Assembly (NCBI GenBank): GCA_024708885.1
Contig: JANJXT010000047.1
Location: forward strand, 1-43,509
DNA: 43,509 bases
DNA from: Thiobacillus sp.
GTDB taxonomy: Bacteria; Pseudomonadota; Gammaproteobacteria; Burkholderiales; Thiobacillaceae
Reading direction: 5' to 3'
Positions 34,366 to 42,517 of the stretch are shown here, one piece after another. The notes beneath the pieces are model-generated. The model made no database searches and was not told the DNA's origin. It worked only from the letters and a program-made list of their open reading frames with translations. Within the stretch, counting starts at the first letter, position 1. Each line of letters begins with the position of its first letter. The translations under genes and the position numbers were made by a program.

Positions 34366-37282
34366 ATCCGGCACTGTCGGCGTGAGCGTCGGACTCACGG
34401 CGGCCCAGGTCAAGGTCAATTACCTGTTCGACCTGCCATACGGCCTGTTCCGCAGGGGATTCCTGATCGATTGGCCCGGCGGCAAATACACCGGCAGCCG
34501 TCTGGATACGCCAAACAGCGCCGATTTGCGCGCCTTCAAGCTGGCAGGCTTCGCCGGCTCGGCCTACGAGGCCTACATCTGGAATGAGTTGGCGAATCTT
34601 GACGCGGTGTCCACCACGCGCGGCCTGCAGTTCGCCGGCGAGCAGAGCATCGAAGTCCTGCAGATCAACAATGCCACGGACTGGGCCAACAACAAGTGCA
34701 AGCTGACCAACACCTGCTCCAACGGCGCGCTCAACACCAACCCGGCCGGCACCAATTACAACGCGACGCACGTCGGCCAGATCGAGTCGCAATACGTCAA
34801 CAACGGCTTCAAGCTCACCATCCCGCGCCGCCTGATCCAGTACCCGGACGCCAGCGGCTGGCTGGGCGCGGCCTTCTACGCCGAGAACTTCTCGACCAGC
34901 CCTGCTCAGGCCGGTTTCCCCATCAACGGCTACGCCGGCGGCGTCACCGTCGAGCCCGCCGCCGGCAGTGCGGGCGGCGGTTCCTCCCCGGGCCCTGACG
35001 GCACGGGCGGCGGCACGGGTGAAGGTTCCGCCGCCGGCGGCTACGGCGTCACCGACCCGCTCGGCAGCCTCTACAACCCCACGCTCGGCACCGGCATCCT
35101 CGGCGATCCCTACGCCCCCACCTTCGCCCAGCAGTCAGGCCAGAACGGCAACCAGACCGCCAACGGCTACGGCATCGGCACCAGCGTCTCCGGCGACCCC
35201 GTCAACATGGTCACCGGCAACCTCATCCACTCGGAGCGGGACATCGCCATCAAGGGCCGGGGCGGGCTGCCCATCGTCTTCGAGCGCTGGTACAACAGCA
35301 AGGGCGCCAAGGACGGCCCGCTCGGCTTCGGCTGGACCCACAGCTTCAACCACGTCCTGCGCTTCTACGGCGTCGAGGGCGTCGTCGCCAAGGTCTCGTG
35401 GACCGACGGCACGGGCGGCGAGCGTTTCTTCTCCACCGCCAACCACGCCAGCGGCAACATCAGCGTCGGCGCGACGTTCGCCGGTACCGCTGGCGTCTAC
35501 GCCACCCTGGAGCGTTTGAGCGGCGGCACGTACCGCCTCACCGAACGTTCAGGTATGCGATACGTGTTCGAGAGCGTGAACGCCACTGCCACCGATACCC
35601 AGCAGAAGTCGCGCTTGCTCTCCATTACTGATCGCAATGGCAACAGCTTGGCGCTGTCGTATACGCCCATCTCCGGCTGCACGGGCACTTACGTCTGCAA
35701 GGTCACGGACGGCCTCAACCGCGCGCTGACCTTCACCTACACAGGTAGCCGCATCAGCCAGATCGCCGATTTCACCGGTCGCACCTGGCAATACCTGTAC
35801 GACGCCAACGGCGACCTCGTCACGTTCAAAAACCCGCTGGCCGCGGCCGGCAGCCAGCCCGCAGTCACCTACCAGTACTACAGCAGCCTCGACGGAAGCA
35901 AGCTGGCTCACGCCATGAAGCAGTATCGGCTGCCGCGCGGCAACGGCATGCGCTTCGAGTATTACGCCAATGGTCGCGTCTTCCGCCACACGCCGTTTGG
36001 TACTGATGGCGCCCTCAAGACCGACCATGCCACCACCTTCGCCTGGACCGAGTTCCGCAGAGAGTCGAAGCAGGTCGACGCGCTCGGCAACGAACGCCGC
36101 TTCCTGTTCGACGCAAACGGCAGCCCGCTGTCGATCACCGACGAGGCCGGGGCGGCGACCGCATACACCTACGACCCGGCGGCGGGCCGCACGCATCTTC
36201 GCCTGACGAAGACCGACCCGCAGGGCATGGTCACGGGCTATGCCTACGACGGCCAGGGCAACCTCTCCGACGTGACGCTGCCCAGCACCCGCACGCTGCA
36301 ATACCGCGACATCAATCAATACGGCCAGCCCCGGCGGACGAAGGACGCGGACGGCAACTGGACGCTCAGCCGCTACGACGCCCAGGGCCGGCTCACCGAC
36401 GTGATTCGCCTGCGGAACGGCGTCGTGCCCGTGGTCGATACGAAGCCCGCCAACGGCGACGTCGTCGCCTGGGCGCAATACGCCTCCGACAGCGTGGGCA
36501 ACCCGGTCAAGACCCGCAGCCTGCGCGACTGGACGAGCGCGGTATTGGGCGACGCCAATTCCGGCGTCGGCCCGAGCCTGGAGACGGCTTACGACGCCAA
36601 CAAGCTCAACGTCACGAGCGTGACGCGGCGCGGCGACACCAATGGGACGCCCGCCAGCCTCGAAGCCGACACCTACGCCGACTTCACCTACGACGGCCTC
36701 GGCCGTACCACGCGCGGCCCCGATTCCAATTGGTATGCCGCCGACACCCAGTACGACCCCCTCGACCGCCCGATCAAGACACCGGACGGCCGCGGCCATC
36801 AGTGGGAGACGGTCTACGACGCCAACGGCAACCCGCTCATGGTCGGGCTCACCATCGGCGGCGCGTATCTGGACGGCCACTACGCCGCCTGGGACGACCT
36901 CGACCGGCTCGACCGCAAGGTGGACTACGCCGGCAATGCGACGCTGACGCAGTACGACCCGCTCGGCCGGGTCGCGCGGGTCACGTCGCCGGATGGCTAC
37001 GGCGTCGGCTTCGACCGCGATCCGCTGGGCCGCGTGACCGGCGCCTACAACGAGGAAGGCCAGCGTGTCAGCCTCGCTCTCGACGCCGCCGGGCGGCCCC
37101 GCAGCAGCACCGACCCGAACAACCTTGCCACGAGCTACGAGTACTATCATGCGAGCCAGGACGGACGGCTGAAGGCGGCTACCTTGCCGAAGGTGACGGG
37201 ACAGACCCAGGGCCGGAAGGCCGAGATTGCCGAAGATGTCGTAGCCGTAGGTCTCGGCGGTGCCGTCGCTGGCGCTGGTTAG
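34238..37282 (+). CDS. RHS/YD-repeat protein, 5' part, cut by an intragenic inversion
   Basis: The RHS frame is already protein-like from about 34185 (SDTYLAKRSEKLLTAVRANS), upstream of the first start codon (GTG 34238). Its native N-terminus with the export signal is therefore missing. It contains a conserved pre-RHS region (LFDLPYGLFRRGFLIDWPGG), a Gly/Ser-rich linker, the DUF6531-type entry (SGDPVNMVTGNLIHSERDIA, YNSKGAKDGPLGFGWTHSFN) and many YD repeats (YDAQGRL, YDPLDRP). These fold into the cage that encloses a toxin. At 37231 the RHS sequence stops and the frame reads EDVVAVGLGGAVAGAG to a stop at 37280-37282. The rest of the protein is found inverted and then direct. Confidence 0.85.
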   Translation: MRANSDPNADRDGIEGEFLNIAASKYSRYVADANKRVGELFGESGTVGVSVGLTAAQVKVNYLFDLPYGLFRRGFLIDWPGGKYTGSRLDTPNSADLRAFKLAGFAGSAYEAYIWNELANLDAVSTTRGLQFAGEQSIEVLQINNATDWANNKCKLTNTCSNGALNTNPAGTNYNATHVGQIESQYVNNGFKLTIPRRLIQYPDASGWLGAAFYAENFSTSPAQAGFPINGYAGGVTVEPAAGSAGGGSSPGPDGTGGGTGEGSAAGGYGVTDPLGSLYNPTLGTGILGDPYAPTFAQQSGQNGNQTANGYGIGTSVSGDPVNMVTGNLIHSERDIAIKGRGGLPIVFERWYNSKGAKDGPLGFGWTHSFNHVLRFYGVEGVVAKVSWTDGTGGERFFSTANHASGNISVGATFAGTAGVYATLERLSGGTYRLTERSGMRYVFESVNATATDTQQKSRLLSITDRNGNSLALSYTPISGCTGTYVCKVTDGLNRALTFTYTGSRISQIADFTGRTWQYLYDANGDLVTFKNPLAAAGSQPAVTYQYYSSLDGSKLAHAMKQYRLPRGNGMRFEYYANGRVFRHTPFGTDGALKTDHATTFAWTEFRRESKQVDALGNERRFLFDANGSPLSITDEAGAATAYTYDPAAGRTHLRLTKTDPQGMVTGYAYDGQGNLSDVTLPSTRTLQYRDINQYGQPRRTKDADGNWTLSRYDAQGRLTDVIRLRNGVVPVVDTKPANGDVVAWAQYASDSVGNPVKTRSLRDWTSAVLGDANSGVGPSLETAYDANKLNVTSVTRRGDTNGTPASLEADTYADFTYDGLGRTTRGPDSNWYAADTQYDPLDRPIKTPDGRGHQWETVYDANGNPLMVGLTIGGAYLDGHYAAWDDLDRLDRKVDYAGNATLTQYDPLGRVARVTSPDGYGVGFDRDPLGRVTGAYNEEGQRVSLALDAAGRPRSSTDPNNLATSYEYYHASQDGRLKAATLPKVTGQTQGRKAEIAEDVVAVGLGGAVAGAG

Positions 37283-38286
37283 CCGGTCGAGGTTGTCATA
37301 CAAGTAAGCCCAGGTCTTGGTCGTGCCGCCGATGTTCTCGGTCTGGCCACTACGGCGGCCCTGATTGTCCAGCGTGTAGAGATGGCTCGTGCGGACGGTC
37401 GTGTTGAAGAGGTTCTGGCGCTGCTTCAGGTTGCCGTCCTCGAACCAGGTCTGCGTTGTTCTGATGCCGCTGTTCAGCCGCTGCTCGACCAGCCGTCCGC
37501 TGGCGTCCCAGGTGAAGGCGACGTTCTCGCCGTTGGGCGCCGCGATGCTGGCGAGCCGTCCCACCGCATCGTAGGCGAAGCTGGCAATATGGCCGTCGCT
37601 GTCCTCCACCCGCGCCAGCCGGCCGCCCGGCGTCCAGGTGTAGAAGAGCTGCTTGTTGCCTCGGCTGTCGGTGACGCTCGCCAGCCGCTTCGCCGTGTCG
37701 TAGCCGTAGTCGTAGGCCACCACCGTCTGGCTGCTGCCGTTCTTCGTCTCGGCGCGGGTGACGAGCCCGAGTTCGTCGCGGGTATAGGCGACATTCTGGC
37801 CGTTCGTCCCCGGCACGCTGCGGGATTTGATGAGGCCCTGCGTCTCGCCGGACTGGCCTTTCTGGCCGTAGGCGTAGGTGGTGCTCTGCCCCGCCGCCGC
37901 CTGCACCGGCGTCTGGCTGGAGACGAGCTCGTTGTGGACGTTCCAGCTCCATTTCCAGGTCTTGCCGTTGGCATCCGTCTCGGTCAGCTTCCTGCCGAAG
38001 TCGTCGTAGGTGCGGGCGACCTGTTTCTTCACCGCCACGCCGTCGAGCGTGCAAACCTTGCTCGTCGTGTCGGTGGTGCTACCGGCCCAGACCTCCTTCA
38101 CGTCGCCGAGCGGGGTGTAGACGACGCAGGTGACGGGCCGCCTGGTGTCGCTGATGGAAACCTGCGGGCCGACGGCGCGGGTCAGGCGTCCGAGTTCGTC
38201 GTAGAAGCGGTAGCTGTCCCGGATCGAACCGTCGGCCGCGATCAGCTTGGTCTGCATCGGCCGGCCGGCCCCGTCATACTGGGCAA
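37227..38286. other. Inverted segment inside the RHS gene, bounded by TTGCC/GGCAA
   Basis: The left boundary is TTGCC at 37227-37231 and the right boundary its complement GGCAA at 38282-38286. The bases after these match 9 of 12 if the comparison is extended (ttgccgaagatg against ttgcccagtatg). Flipping the 1050 bp between them gives ...GRKAEIA-QYDGAGRPMQT... on the left and ...YGYDIF-GNRRSKAKSGV... on the right. Both are in frame and both are normal RHS sequence. The restored reading frame runs from 34238 to 39754 without a stop (1838 residues). No recombinase gene is adjacent. Confidence 0.85.
37232..38281 (-). pseudogene. RHS/YD-repeat middle section, encoded on the opposite strand
   Basis: On the minus strand 350 uninterrupted codons encode RHS repeats. 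They start QYDGAGRPMQTKLIAADG and continue RFYDELGRLTRAVGP, RTYDDFGRKLTETDANGKTW, YDAVGRLASIAAPNGENV, YLYDNLDRLTSASDG and end TYGYDIF. The absence of any stop or frameshift indicates that the inversion is recent or reversible. In its present orientation the segment has no start, signal or partner and would not make a functional protein. It belongs between the parts at 34238-37231 and 38282-39754. Confidence 0.85.
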
Positions 38287-39754
38287 CCGGCGGAGCAAGG
38301 CCAAGTCCGGCGTTACCACCGCTTACCTCTACGATGCGGCGCATCAGTTGAGTGAAATCCGGAGCGGAAGTGACAGCGGAACGCTGATCGGCGCCGCCAT
38401 CCACGACGCCGACGGGCACATGGTGAAGCTGTGCGAGGGGGCGACGGTCACGAAGACCGCGAGCGACTGCACGGCCTCGGGCACGGGGGCGACGACGCTC
38501 GCGCTGGTGTGGAACGCGCTCGATCATCTCAACACCGCCACCCGAACCGGGGTCGGCGCGGTAGCCGAGAGCTACGTCTACGACGACAGCGGCCGGCGCA
38601 TCGCCAAGACATCCGGTGGCGTCACCACCAGCTACCTCTACGACGGCGACGCGATTCACGCCGAATGGACAGGGGCCATCGCCGGAAACCCGGCTGCCGC
38701 CTACGTCCACGGCGTGGGGATAGACAGCCCGCTCTTGAGACTCACAGGAACGACGAATAGTCCGGGCGCGACGCAGGCCGCCTACCTGCAGGACGGCCTC
38801 GGCTCGGTTGTGGGAACAGCCAACGTAAGCGGCACGCTGACGGCGAGCCAGCGCTTCGATGCTTGGGGCGCCAGGACAGCCAGCAGCGGAATCATCCCGC
38901 AGTACGGCTACACCGGCAGGGAGCCGGACGCGACCGGCATGGTGTTCTACCGTGCGCGCTACTACCACCCCGGCATCGCTAGATTCGCCAGCCGTGACCC
39001 GATGGGGATGGCGGACAGCATGAGTCCGTATGCGTATGTGGCGAACTCACCGACGAACTTTATCGACCCCACTGGCGAAGCGCTGGACGTCTTTGCGGAT
39101 ATTGGCTTCATCGTCTACGACATTGGCGTGCTCGGCTATGACCTGTACAAAACCGGGGGAGCGAACTTCGGCGTCCATGCCACGGCACTGGCGCTTGATG
39201 TCGGCGGCGCGGTGGTTCCGTTCGTGACAGGCGCGGGAGCCACCTACCGCGCGGGCAACAAGCTGGTCGATGTGGCCCGTCAGGCCGATAATGCTGTCCC
39301 TCGGGTCGGAACGGCTCAAACGAGGGGGACGAAGGTGCATACGGAGTTTGATACCGCACTGAAAAATGGAGCAGCAGGCCGCAATGTTTCACCAGAGGGG
39401 GCTTATCTTGGTGGTAGGGCTGATGAACGTTATCGCCCCCGTGGGAGTTCAAATCCTGATGCGATTGTTGGGAATGTCGATAGACCTACAGCGGTCTTCG
39501 ACCTAAAAACAGGCAAATCTGGCATCTCTAACTCGCAGATGGCGAAGTACAAAGATAATCTGCCAGAGGGTACGCCAGTCTTTACCGTGACGCCGAACGG
39601 CCACAACGCGCCGCGCCCGCAAAGCATGTCGGGTATGGGTGCTTCCTTTAACACTGGTTATTTGCTGGGTGGATCACTCTACGGCGATGACCCGGTGCCG
39701 TACCTTGGCGGTAACTCGGGAGGTGGATTGATCGATCCGCGCCTATACAAGTAA
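38282..39754 (+). CDS. RHS repeat-associated core and C-terminal nuclease-type toxin tip, 3' part
   Basis: RHS sequence resumes at GNRRSKAKSGVTTAYLYDAA in the same frame as the 5' part. The core region ends with the conserved IPQYGYTGREPDATGMVFYR, RARYYHPGIARFASRDPMGM and YAYVANSPTNFIDPTG (to about 39075). The variable tip of about 225 residues follows. It has a hydrophobic stretch, then a domain with KVHTEFDTAL, SNPDAIVG and AVFDLKTGKSG. The spacing of E, D and DLK resembles the PD-(D/E)XK nuclease fold of Tox-REase effectors. The tip is AT-richer than the cage, which suggests exchange of the tip. No native start exists for this part in the present arrangement. Confidence 0.83.
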   Translation, partial: GNRRSKAKSGVTTAYLYDAAHQLSEIRSGSDSGTLIGAAIHDADGHMVKLCEGATVTKTASDCTASGTGATTLALVWNALDHLNTATRTGVGAVAESYVYDDSGRRIAKTSGGVTTSYLYDGDAIHAEWTGAIAGNPAAAYVHGVGIDSPLLRLTGTTNSPGATQAAYLQDGLGSVVGTANVSGTLTASQRFDAWGARTASSGIIPQYGYTGREPDATGMVFYRARYYHPGIARFASRDPMGMADSMSPYAYVANSPTNFIDPTGEALDVFADIGFIVYDIGVLGYDLYKTGGANFGVHATALALDVGGAVVPFVTGAGATYRAGNKLVDVARQADNAVPRVGTAQTRGTKVHTEFDTALKNGAAGRNVSPEGAYLGGRADERYRPRGSSNPDAIVGNVDRPTAVFDLKTGKSGISNSQMAKYKDNLPEGTPVFTVTPNGHNAPRPQSMSGMGASFNTGYLLGGSLYGDDPVPYLGGNSGGGLIDPRLYK

Positions 39755-39769
39755 GCCGGGTACACGTTC

Positions 39770-40522
39770 ATGTACAAGGCCATCGAAATTGCGCGATTCG
39801 TTAAGCAATTCTTACAGCCGAAACTGCCAATTGCTTATCAGCTTTATGGAAAACGCGATCTGGTTCGGATGCGGGGGAATTTCGCGCAGCTAGTGTTAAT
39901 TGCCCAAGGACGAGGACACTATCTTCGTGTTTTGCCCACTTTATATGTTGTAGGTGCTGACTTGTCTGATGAGACAGCCCATCAGACTGTCAGCTTGTAT
40001 GTTAGAAATCCACATGATTGGAATCTCACTCCTGAAATTCTAAATTCAGCTTTTGCTACCCAGATTGTCCAACAGTTAGAACGGTCACCGGTCACCGCAT
40101 TTGTAAGTGAATCTGGAGACAAGGAAATTGACAAATCCCTGCGCTGGTTTGGCAAAGCAGGAACCCATTGGGCGGCTGACCTATTTCTCGCCTTCTTCAA
40201 CATGACCCGAGGCGCGCCTACGGCGCGCAAGGACTTGGCGCAGGCATTCGGGCTATTTCGTCGTAATAGTCGAATGGTCACGGATAAACCGTTACGCGAC
40301 TGGGAAGAAGCCTTGCTTGCCCGTTTCCAGGAACTCGAATCCCGCCTCGACCGTCCCGACTGCATCGCGCTGTGCCGGGCCGATGCCGAGGAACACGCCC
40401 GTCTATTGAAACTGCCGTCCATCGTCTGGCCACCGGAATGGCCGGAATCAGTACCGCCCTGGCCGAAAGAGCCCCCGAGCCTAGCTTCCAAACTAGGACA
40501 ACTCTTCACAAAAAAACCCTGA
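39770..40522 (+). CDS. Putative immunity protein for the RHS toxin tip
   Basis: 250 residues starting 15 bp after the RHS stop. The N-terminal half (YKAIEIARFVKQFLQPKLPI, VLIAQGRGHYLRVLPTLYVV) comes from clearly AT-richer DNA, like the toxin tip. The C-terminal part is Pro/Trp-rich (VWPPEWPESVPPWPKEPPSL). I recognise no family. The position directly after a polymorphic toxin tip, the same strand and the shared base composition make an immunity function the best guess, but there is no sequence proof. Confidence 0.6.
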   Translation: MYKAIEIARFVKQFLQPKLPIAYQLYGKRDLVRMRGNFAQLVLIAQGRGHYLRVLPTLYVVGADLSDETAHQTVSLYVRNPHDWNLTPEILNSAFATQIVQQLERSPVTAFVSESGDKEIDKSLRWFGKAGTHWAADLFLAFFNMTRGAPTARKDLAQAFGLFRRNSRMVTDKPLRDWEEALLARFQELESRLDRPDCIALCRADAEEHARLLKLPSIVWPPEWPESVPPWPKEPPSLASKLGQLFTKKP

Positions 40523-40546
40523 CACGACCGCTACACCAACTGTTCT

Positions 40547-40582
40547 TGTCAAGCCATGGGGTCATGTCAAGCCATGGGGTCA
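40547..40582. repeat. 18-bp perfect tandem direct repeat
   Basis: TGTCAAGCCATGGGGTCA occurs twice in a row (40547-40564 and 40565-40582) at the left side of the IS4-type relic. The core ATGGGGTCA is also shared with the MITE ends at 41231-41249. Confidence 0.85.
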
Positions 40583-40649
40583 GGTCTCAATACTGTTCGG
40601 TTAGCTAATTTTATGCCACACTGCGCCCATCGTCTTTTTGGAGTGAGCC

Positions 40650-41224
40650 ATGGCACGAACCAAAGCGGTATTGGGAGCAGGCGCACGCTTAAGCGACTAC
40701 CTGAGCGCCAGCTTGCTGGCGCGGGTCTACCCCGCCACGCTGATCGGGGAGATACTCGACGAACACGGCTGCAACAGCAAACGTACCCTGGCAGCCGTAC
40801 CGGTCAAGCAGGCTATCCACAAGCTCAGTGCGCCGTACTTGTCGAGTGTGCCAGCCACGCCATCATCGCCGCCAACTTGGGCGCCTATCGGGAAGCCGAG
40901 TGGGAGGTTTGTAAACCGCTGCTGACACGCCTCACCGCCGGCATGTTGTGCTTGGCGGATCGCGGCTTTAACGGCTACACCCATTGGGCAACCGCACAAG
41001 CGAGCGGCGCGCAATTGCTATGGCGCTGTTCGAGCAATCGCAAGCTCCCCGTGGTCAAAGCGCTCGGCGACGGGTCTTATCTCAGCACGATTTATCCGAG
41101 CCGGATCATCTCTAAAAAGCAGCGCCGGGCATCAACGGAGGGGATTGCGGTGCGGGTGATCGACTATGCCTTGCCGAGCGCCGTCGATGCGCACGCACGC
41201 TACCGCTTGCTTACCACCCTGCTC
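40650..41224 (+). pseudogene. IS4-family transposase remnant with internal deletion
   Basis: The N-terminus reads MARTKAVLGAGARLSDYLSA ... IGEILDEHGCNSKR, typical of IS4-type transposases. About 40790-40835 the sequence changes frame and jumps to a later part: VLVECASHAIIAANLGAYRE, GMLCLADRGFNGYTHWATAQ (with the catalytic Asp), LLWRCSSNRKLPV and RYRLLTTLLD. Several hundred bases of the catalytic core are missing, and the 3' end is cut by the MITE at about 41228. It cannot encode an active transposase. The short upstream interval 40523-40649 holds the 18-bp repeat and probably the left end of this element. Confidence 0.75.
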
Positions 41225-41230
41225 GACAAA

Positions 41231-41410
41231 AAATGGGGTCAGACACGATATTGCGACTACACTTCCAGCCTATCAAGGTTCCAGTGCATGAAGTACCATG
41301 GCCCGTCTTCCCCGCTATGTGATTCCTGGCCAGCCACGGCACATTTACTGTCAACGTCAAAAAGGGGTGGGGTGACCGAGAAAGGAATTTAATCGTGTCT
41401 GACCCCATTT
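41231..41410. mobile_element. 180-bp MITE-like element with 19-bp terminal inverted repeats
   Basis: AAATGGGGTCAGACACGAT (41231-41249) is the exact reverse complement of ATCGTGTCTGACCCCATTT (41392-41410). Between the ends lies the start of a REP-associated tyrosine transposase gene. The element has landed in the IS4-type relic right after LLTTLLD. It has no complete transposase, so it would need one in trans. Confidence 0.8.
41298..41375 (+). pseudogene. REP-associated tyrosine transposase (RAYT) N-terminal remnant
   Basis: Twenty-five codons from the ATG at 41298 read MARLPRYVIPGQPRHI and then depart to a stop at 41373-41375. MARLPRxVxPGxPxH is the standard start of Y1_Tnp-domain RAYT proteins. 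The catalytic HUH and Tyr residues are absent. It lies inside the MITE-like element and explains its origin as an internally deleted RAYT unit. Confidence 0.7.
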
Positions 41411-41423
41411 ATTTTTGTTTGAC

Positions 41424-41693
41424 ATGACCAGAAAAAATGAGCGCGTCGTTCTCCTGGCAACCCGAGAATTCAAGGATTTTCTTGGTCGGGAAGCGAGGCA
41501 GGCGGGCGTCAGCGTTTCGGAGCTCGTGCGCCGCCGCTGCACCTCTCCCGCCGGCGCCCCGCAGCCGATTGCCCCGCTGGACATCGGCGATCCGATAAGC
41601 ATGGAGTTGCATCACCACGAGATTCGTCTCGCACGAATCGAAGCCGAGCTTTTCGGCAGGAACACCCCGGAATCCGATCCGGTCACCCCATAA
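41424..41693 (+). CDS. Small protein of unknown function, possibly ribbon-helix-helix
   Basis: 89 residues from the ATG at 41424. A TTG at 41415 would add three residues. The N-terminal half (ERVVLLATREFKDFLGREAR followed by QAGVSVSELVRRRC) has the strand-helix-helix pattern and the GVSVSELVRR motif of ribbon-helix-helix DNA-binding or mobilisation accessory proteins. The second half ends LHHHEIRLARIEAELFG. The start lies only 13 bp after the MITE end and no clear ribosome-binding site is present, so the element may have replaced its promoter or N-terminal codons. Confidence 0.5.
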   Translation: MTRKNERVVLLATREFKDFLGREARQAGVSVSELVRRRCTSPAGAPQPIAPLDIGDPISMELHHHEIRLARIEAELFGRNTPESDPVTP

Positions 41694-41710
41694 ACAAGAA
41701 AGGAAGCAAT

Positions 41711-42127
41711 ATGAGCAACACAACCACCCCCCGCCAACTTGCCGCCATTGTTACGGCAGGCCTTTTTGCGCTGAGCCTCGCCGGCTGTCAGAAGGACAAG
41801 GGCACCCCGGCGCCGGGCGAGCCGGCAGCAACGACGCAGGCGCCAGCGCCGAGCCCGGCCGCCGGCAGCCCCGGCGAAACGGCGACAGGCAAGAGCGCCA
41901 AGGAGCGCGAAGTCGAGAAGTGGAAGAGCGCGATCCTTGGCGACGCCGGAACGCGCGCAAAGGCTGAGGCGGAGTGCGAAGGGGTGGGCATGGAGATGGC
42001 GAATTTGCTGATGTCAGGCGCGGATTTAAGCTCTGAAAAGATGGAGAGCCTCTGGCGTCCGCAGTGCGACGCCCTGTTCTTCGTCCAGGATGCTGAGCAC
42101 ACCGCCAGCATCCGGCAACGCGACTAG
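41711..42127 (+). CDS. Lipoprotein of unknown function
   Basis: 138 residues with AAGGAAG ten bases before the ATG. A lipoprotein signal peptide (QLAAIVTAGLFALSLAGC) carries the lipobox LSLAGC, with Cys at residue 26. A low-complexity Pro/Ala/Thr linker follows (PAATTQAPAPSPAAG), then a charged helical region (SAKEREVEKWKSAILGDAG) and a segment with two cysteines (AEAECEGVGMEM, WRPQCDALF). It is expected in the envelope. I know no family for it. It lies 17 bp after the preceding small gene and may share its transcript. Confidence 0.65.
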   Translation: MSNTTTPRQLAAIVTAGLFALSLAGCQKDKGTPAPGEPAATTQAPAPSPAAGSPGETATGKSAKEREVEKWKSAILGDAGTRAKAEAECEGVGMEMANLLMSGADLSSEKMESLWRPQCDALFFVQDAEHTASIRQRD

Positions 42128-42154
42128 CGCCGGGTTAGGCGCGGAGGACGAGGA

Positions 42155-42424
42155 ATGAGCGAACCGACAAAAGGCCCGTGGAAAGCAAAGCGGCTGGCGA
42201 CATACCAGGAACCCGGCTGGGTTGTGCTGTGGCCAGATAAAGGCGGAACCCACATGCGGCGCTTGGACAGCAACGGCAATTTCACCGGCCCGGATGCGGC
42301 ATTGATCGCGGCAGCACCTGAACTGCTCGCCGCCGCGAAGAAGGTAAATGCACTGAGCATGCAGACCGAAGCGCACAAGGAATTGCGCGCGGCGATTGCA
42401 AAAGCTACTGAGCATGACGACTAA
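42155..42424 (+). CDS. Small orphan protein, phage- or cassette-type
   Basis: 89 residues, with GAGGACGAGGA before the ATG. The composition and the motif NFTGPDAALIAAAPELLAAA resemble small accessory proteins of phages and mobile elements that share an (A)APELL helix. The N-terminal part is Trp-rich (GPWKAKRLATYQEPGWVVLW). The function is unknown. A GTTAGGC sequence 20 bp before the start and a palindrome after the stop give it the look of an integron gene cassette. Confidence 0.6.
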   Translation: MSEPTKGPWKAKRLATYQEPGWVVLWPDKGGTHMRRLDSNGNFTGPDAALIAAAPELLAAAKKVNALSMQTEAHKELRAAIAKATEHDD

Positions 42425-42505
42425 CGCGAAGGTAACCCGGCCGGCGCGTAGCGACGGTCCGGTGAGCGAAGCGAACGAAGGTTGACCGTAGCCGTAGGGT
42501 TATGC
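42425..42505. other. attC-like imperfect palindrome between two orphan genes
   Basis: TAACCC (42433-42438) pairs with GGGTTA (42497-42502), and ACGGTC (42454-42459) with GACCGT (42484-42489). This makes a long imperfect hairpin ending in GTTATGC, 13 bp before the next start codon. Its place between closely packed orphan ORFs is that of an integron attC site. The core triplets deviate from the consensus GTTRRRY and no integrase is visible, so this is tentative. Confidence 0.35.
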
Positions 42506-42517
42506 AGCGGGGGTGAC

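Noticed and set aside
37382-38281. Plus-strand frame upstream of the RHS 3' part, as an N-terminal extension
   Set aside because: It is the antisense of the inverted RHS segment. The composition is shadow-like and RHS similarity starts only at 38282.
35549-38968. 1139-codon open frame on the minus strand taken as one gene
   Set aside because: Only 37232-38281 reads like protein (RHS repeats). The flanks are antisense to real plus-strand RHS sequence and have the Arg/Val/Gly-rich composition of GC-rich shadows.
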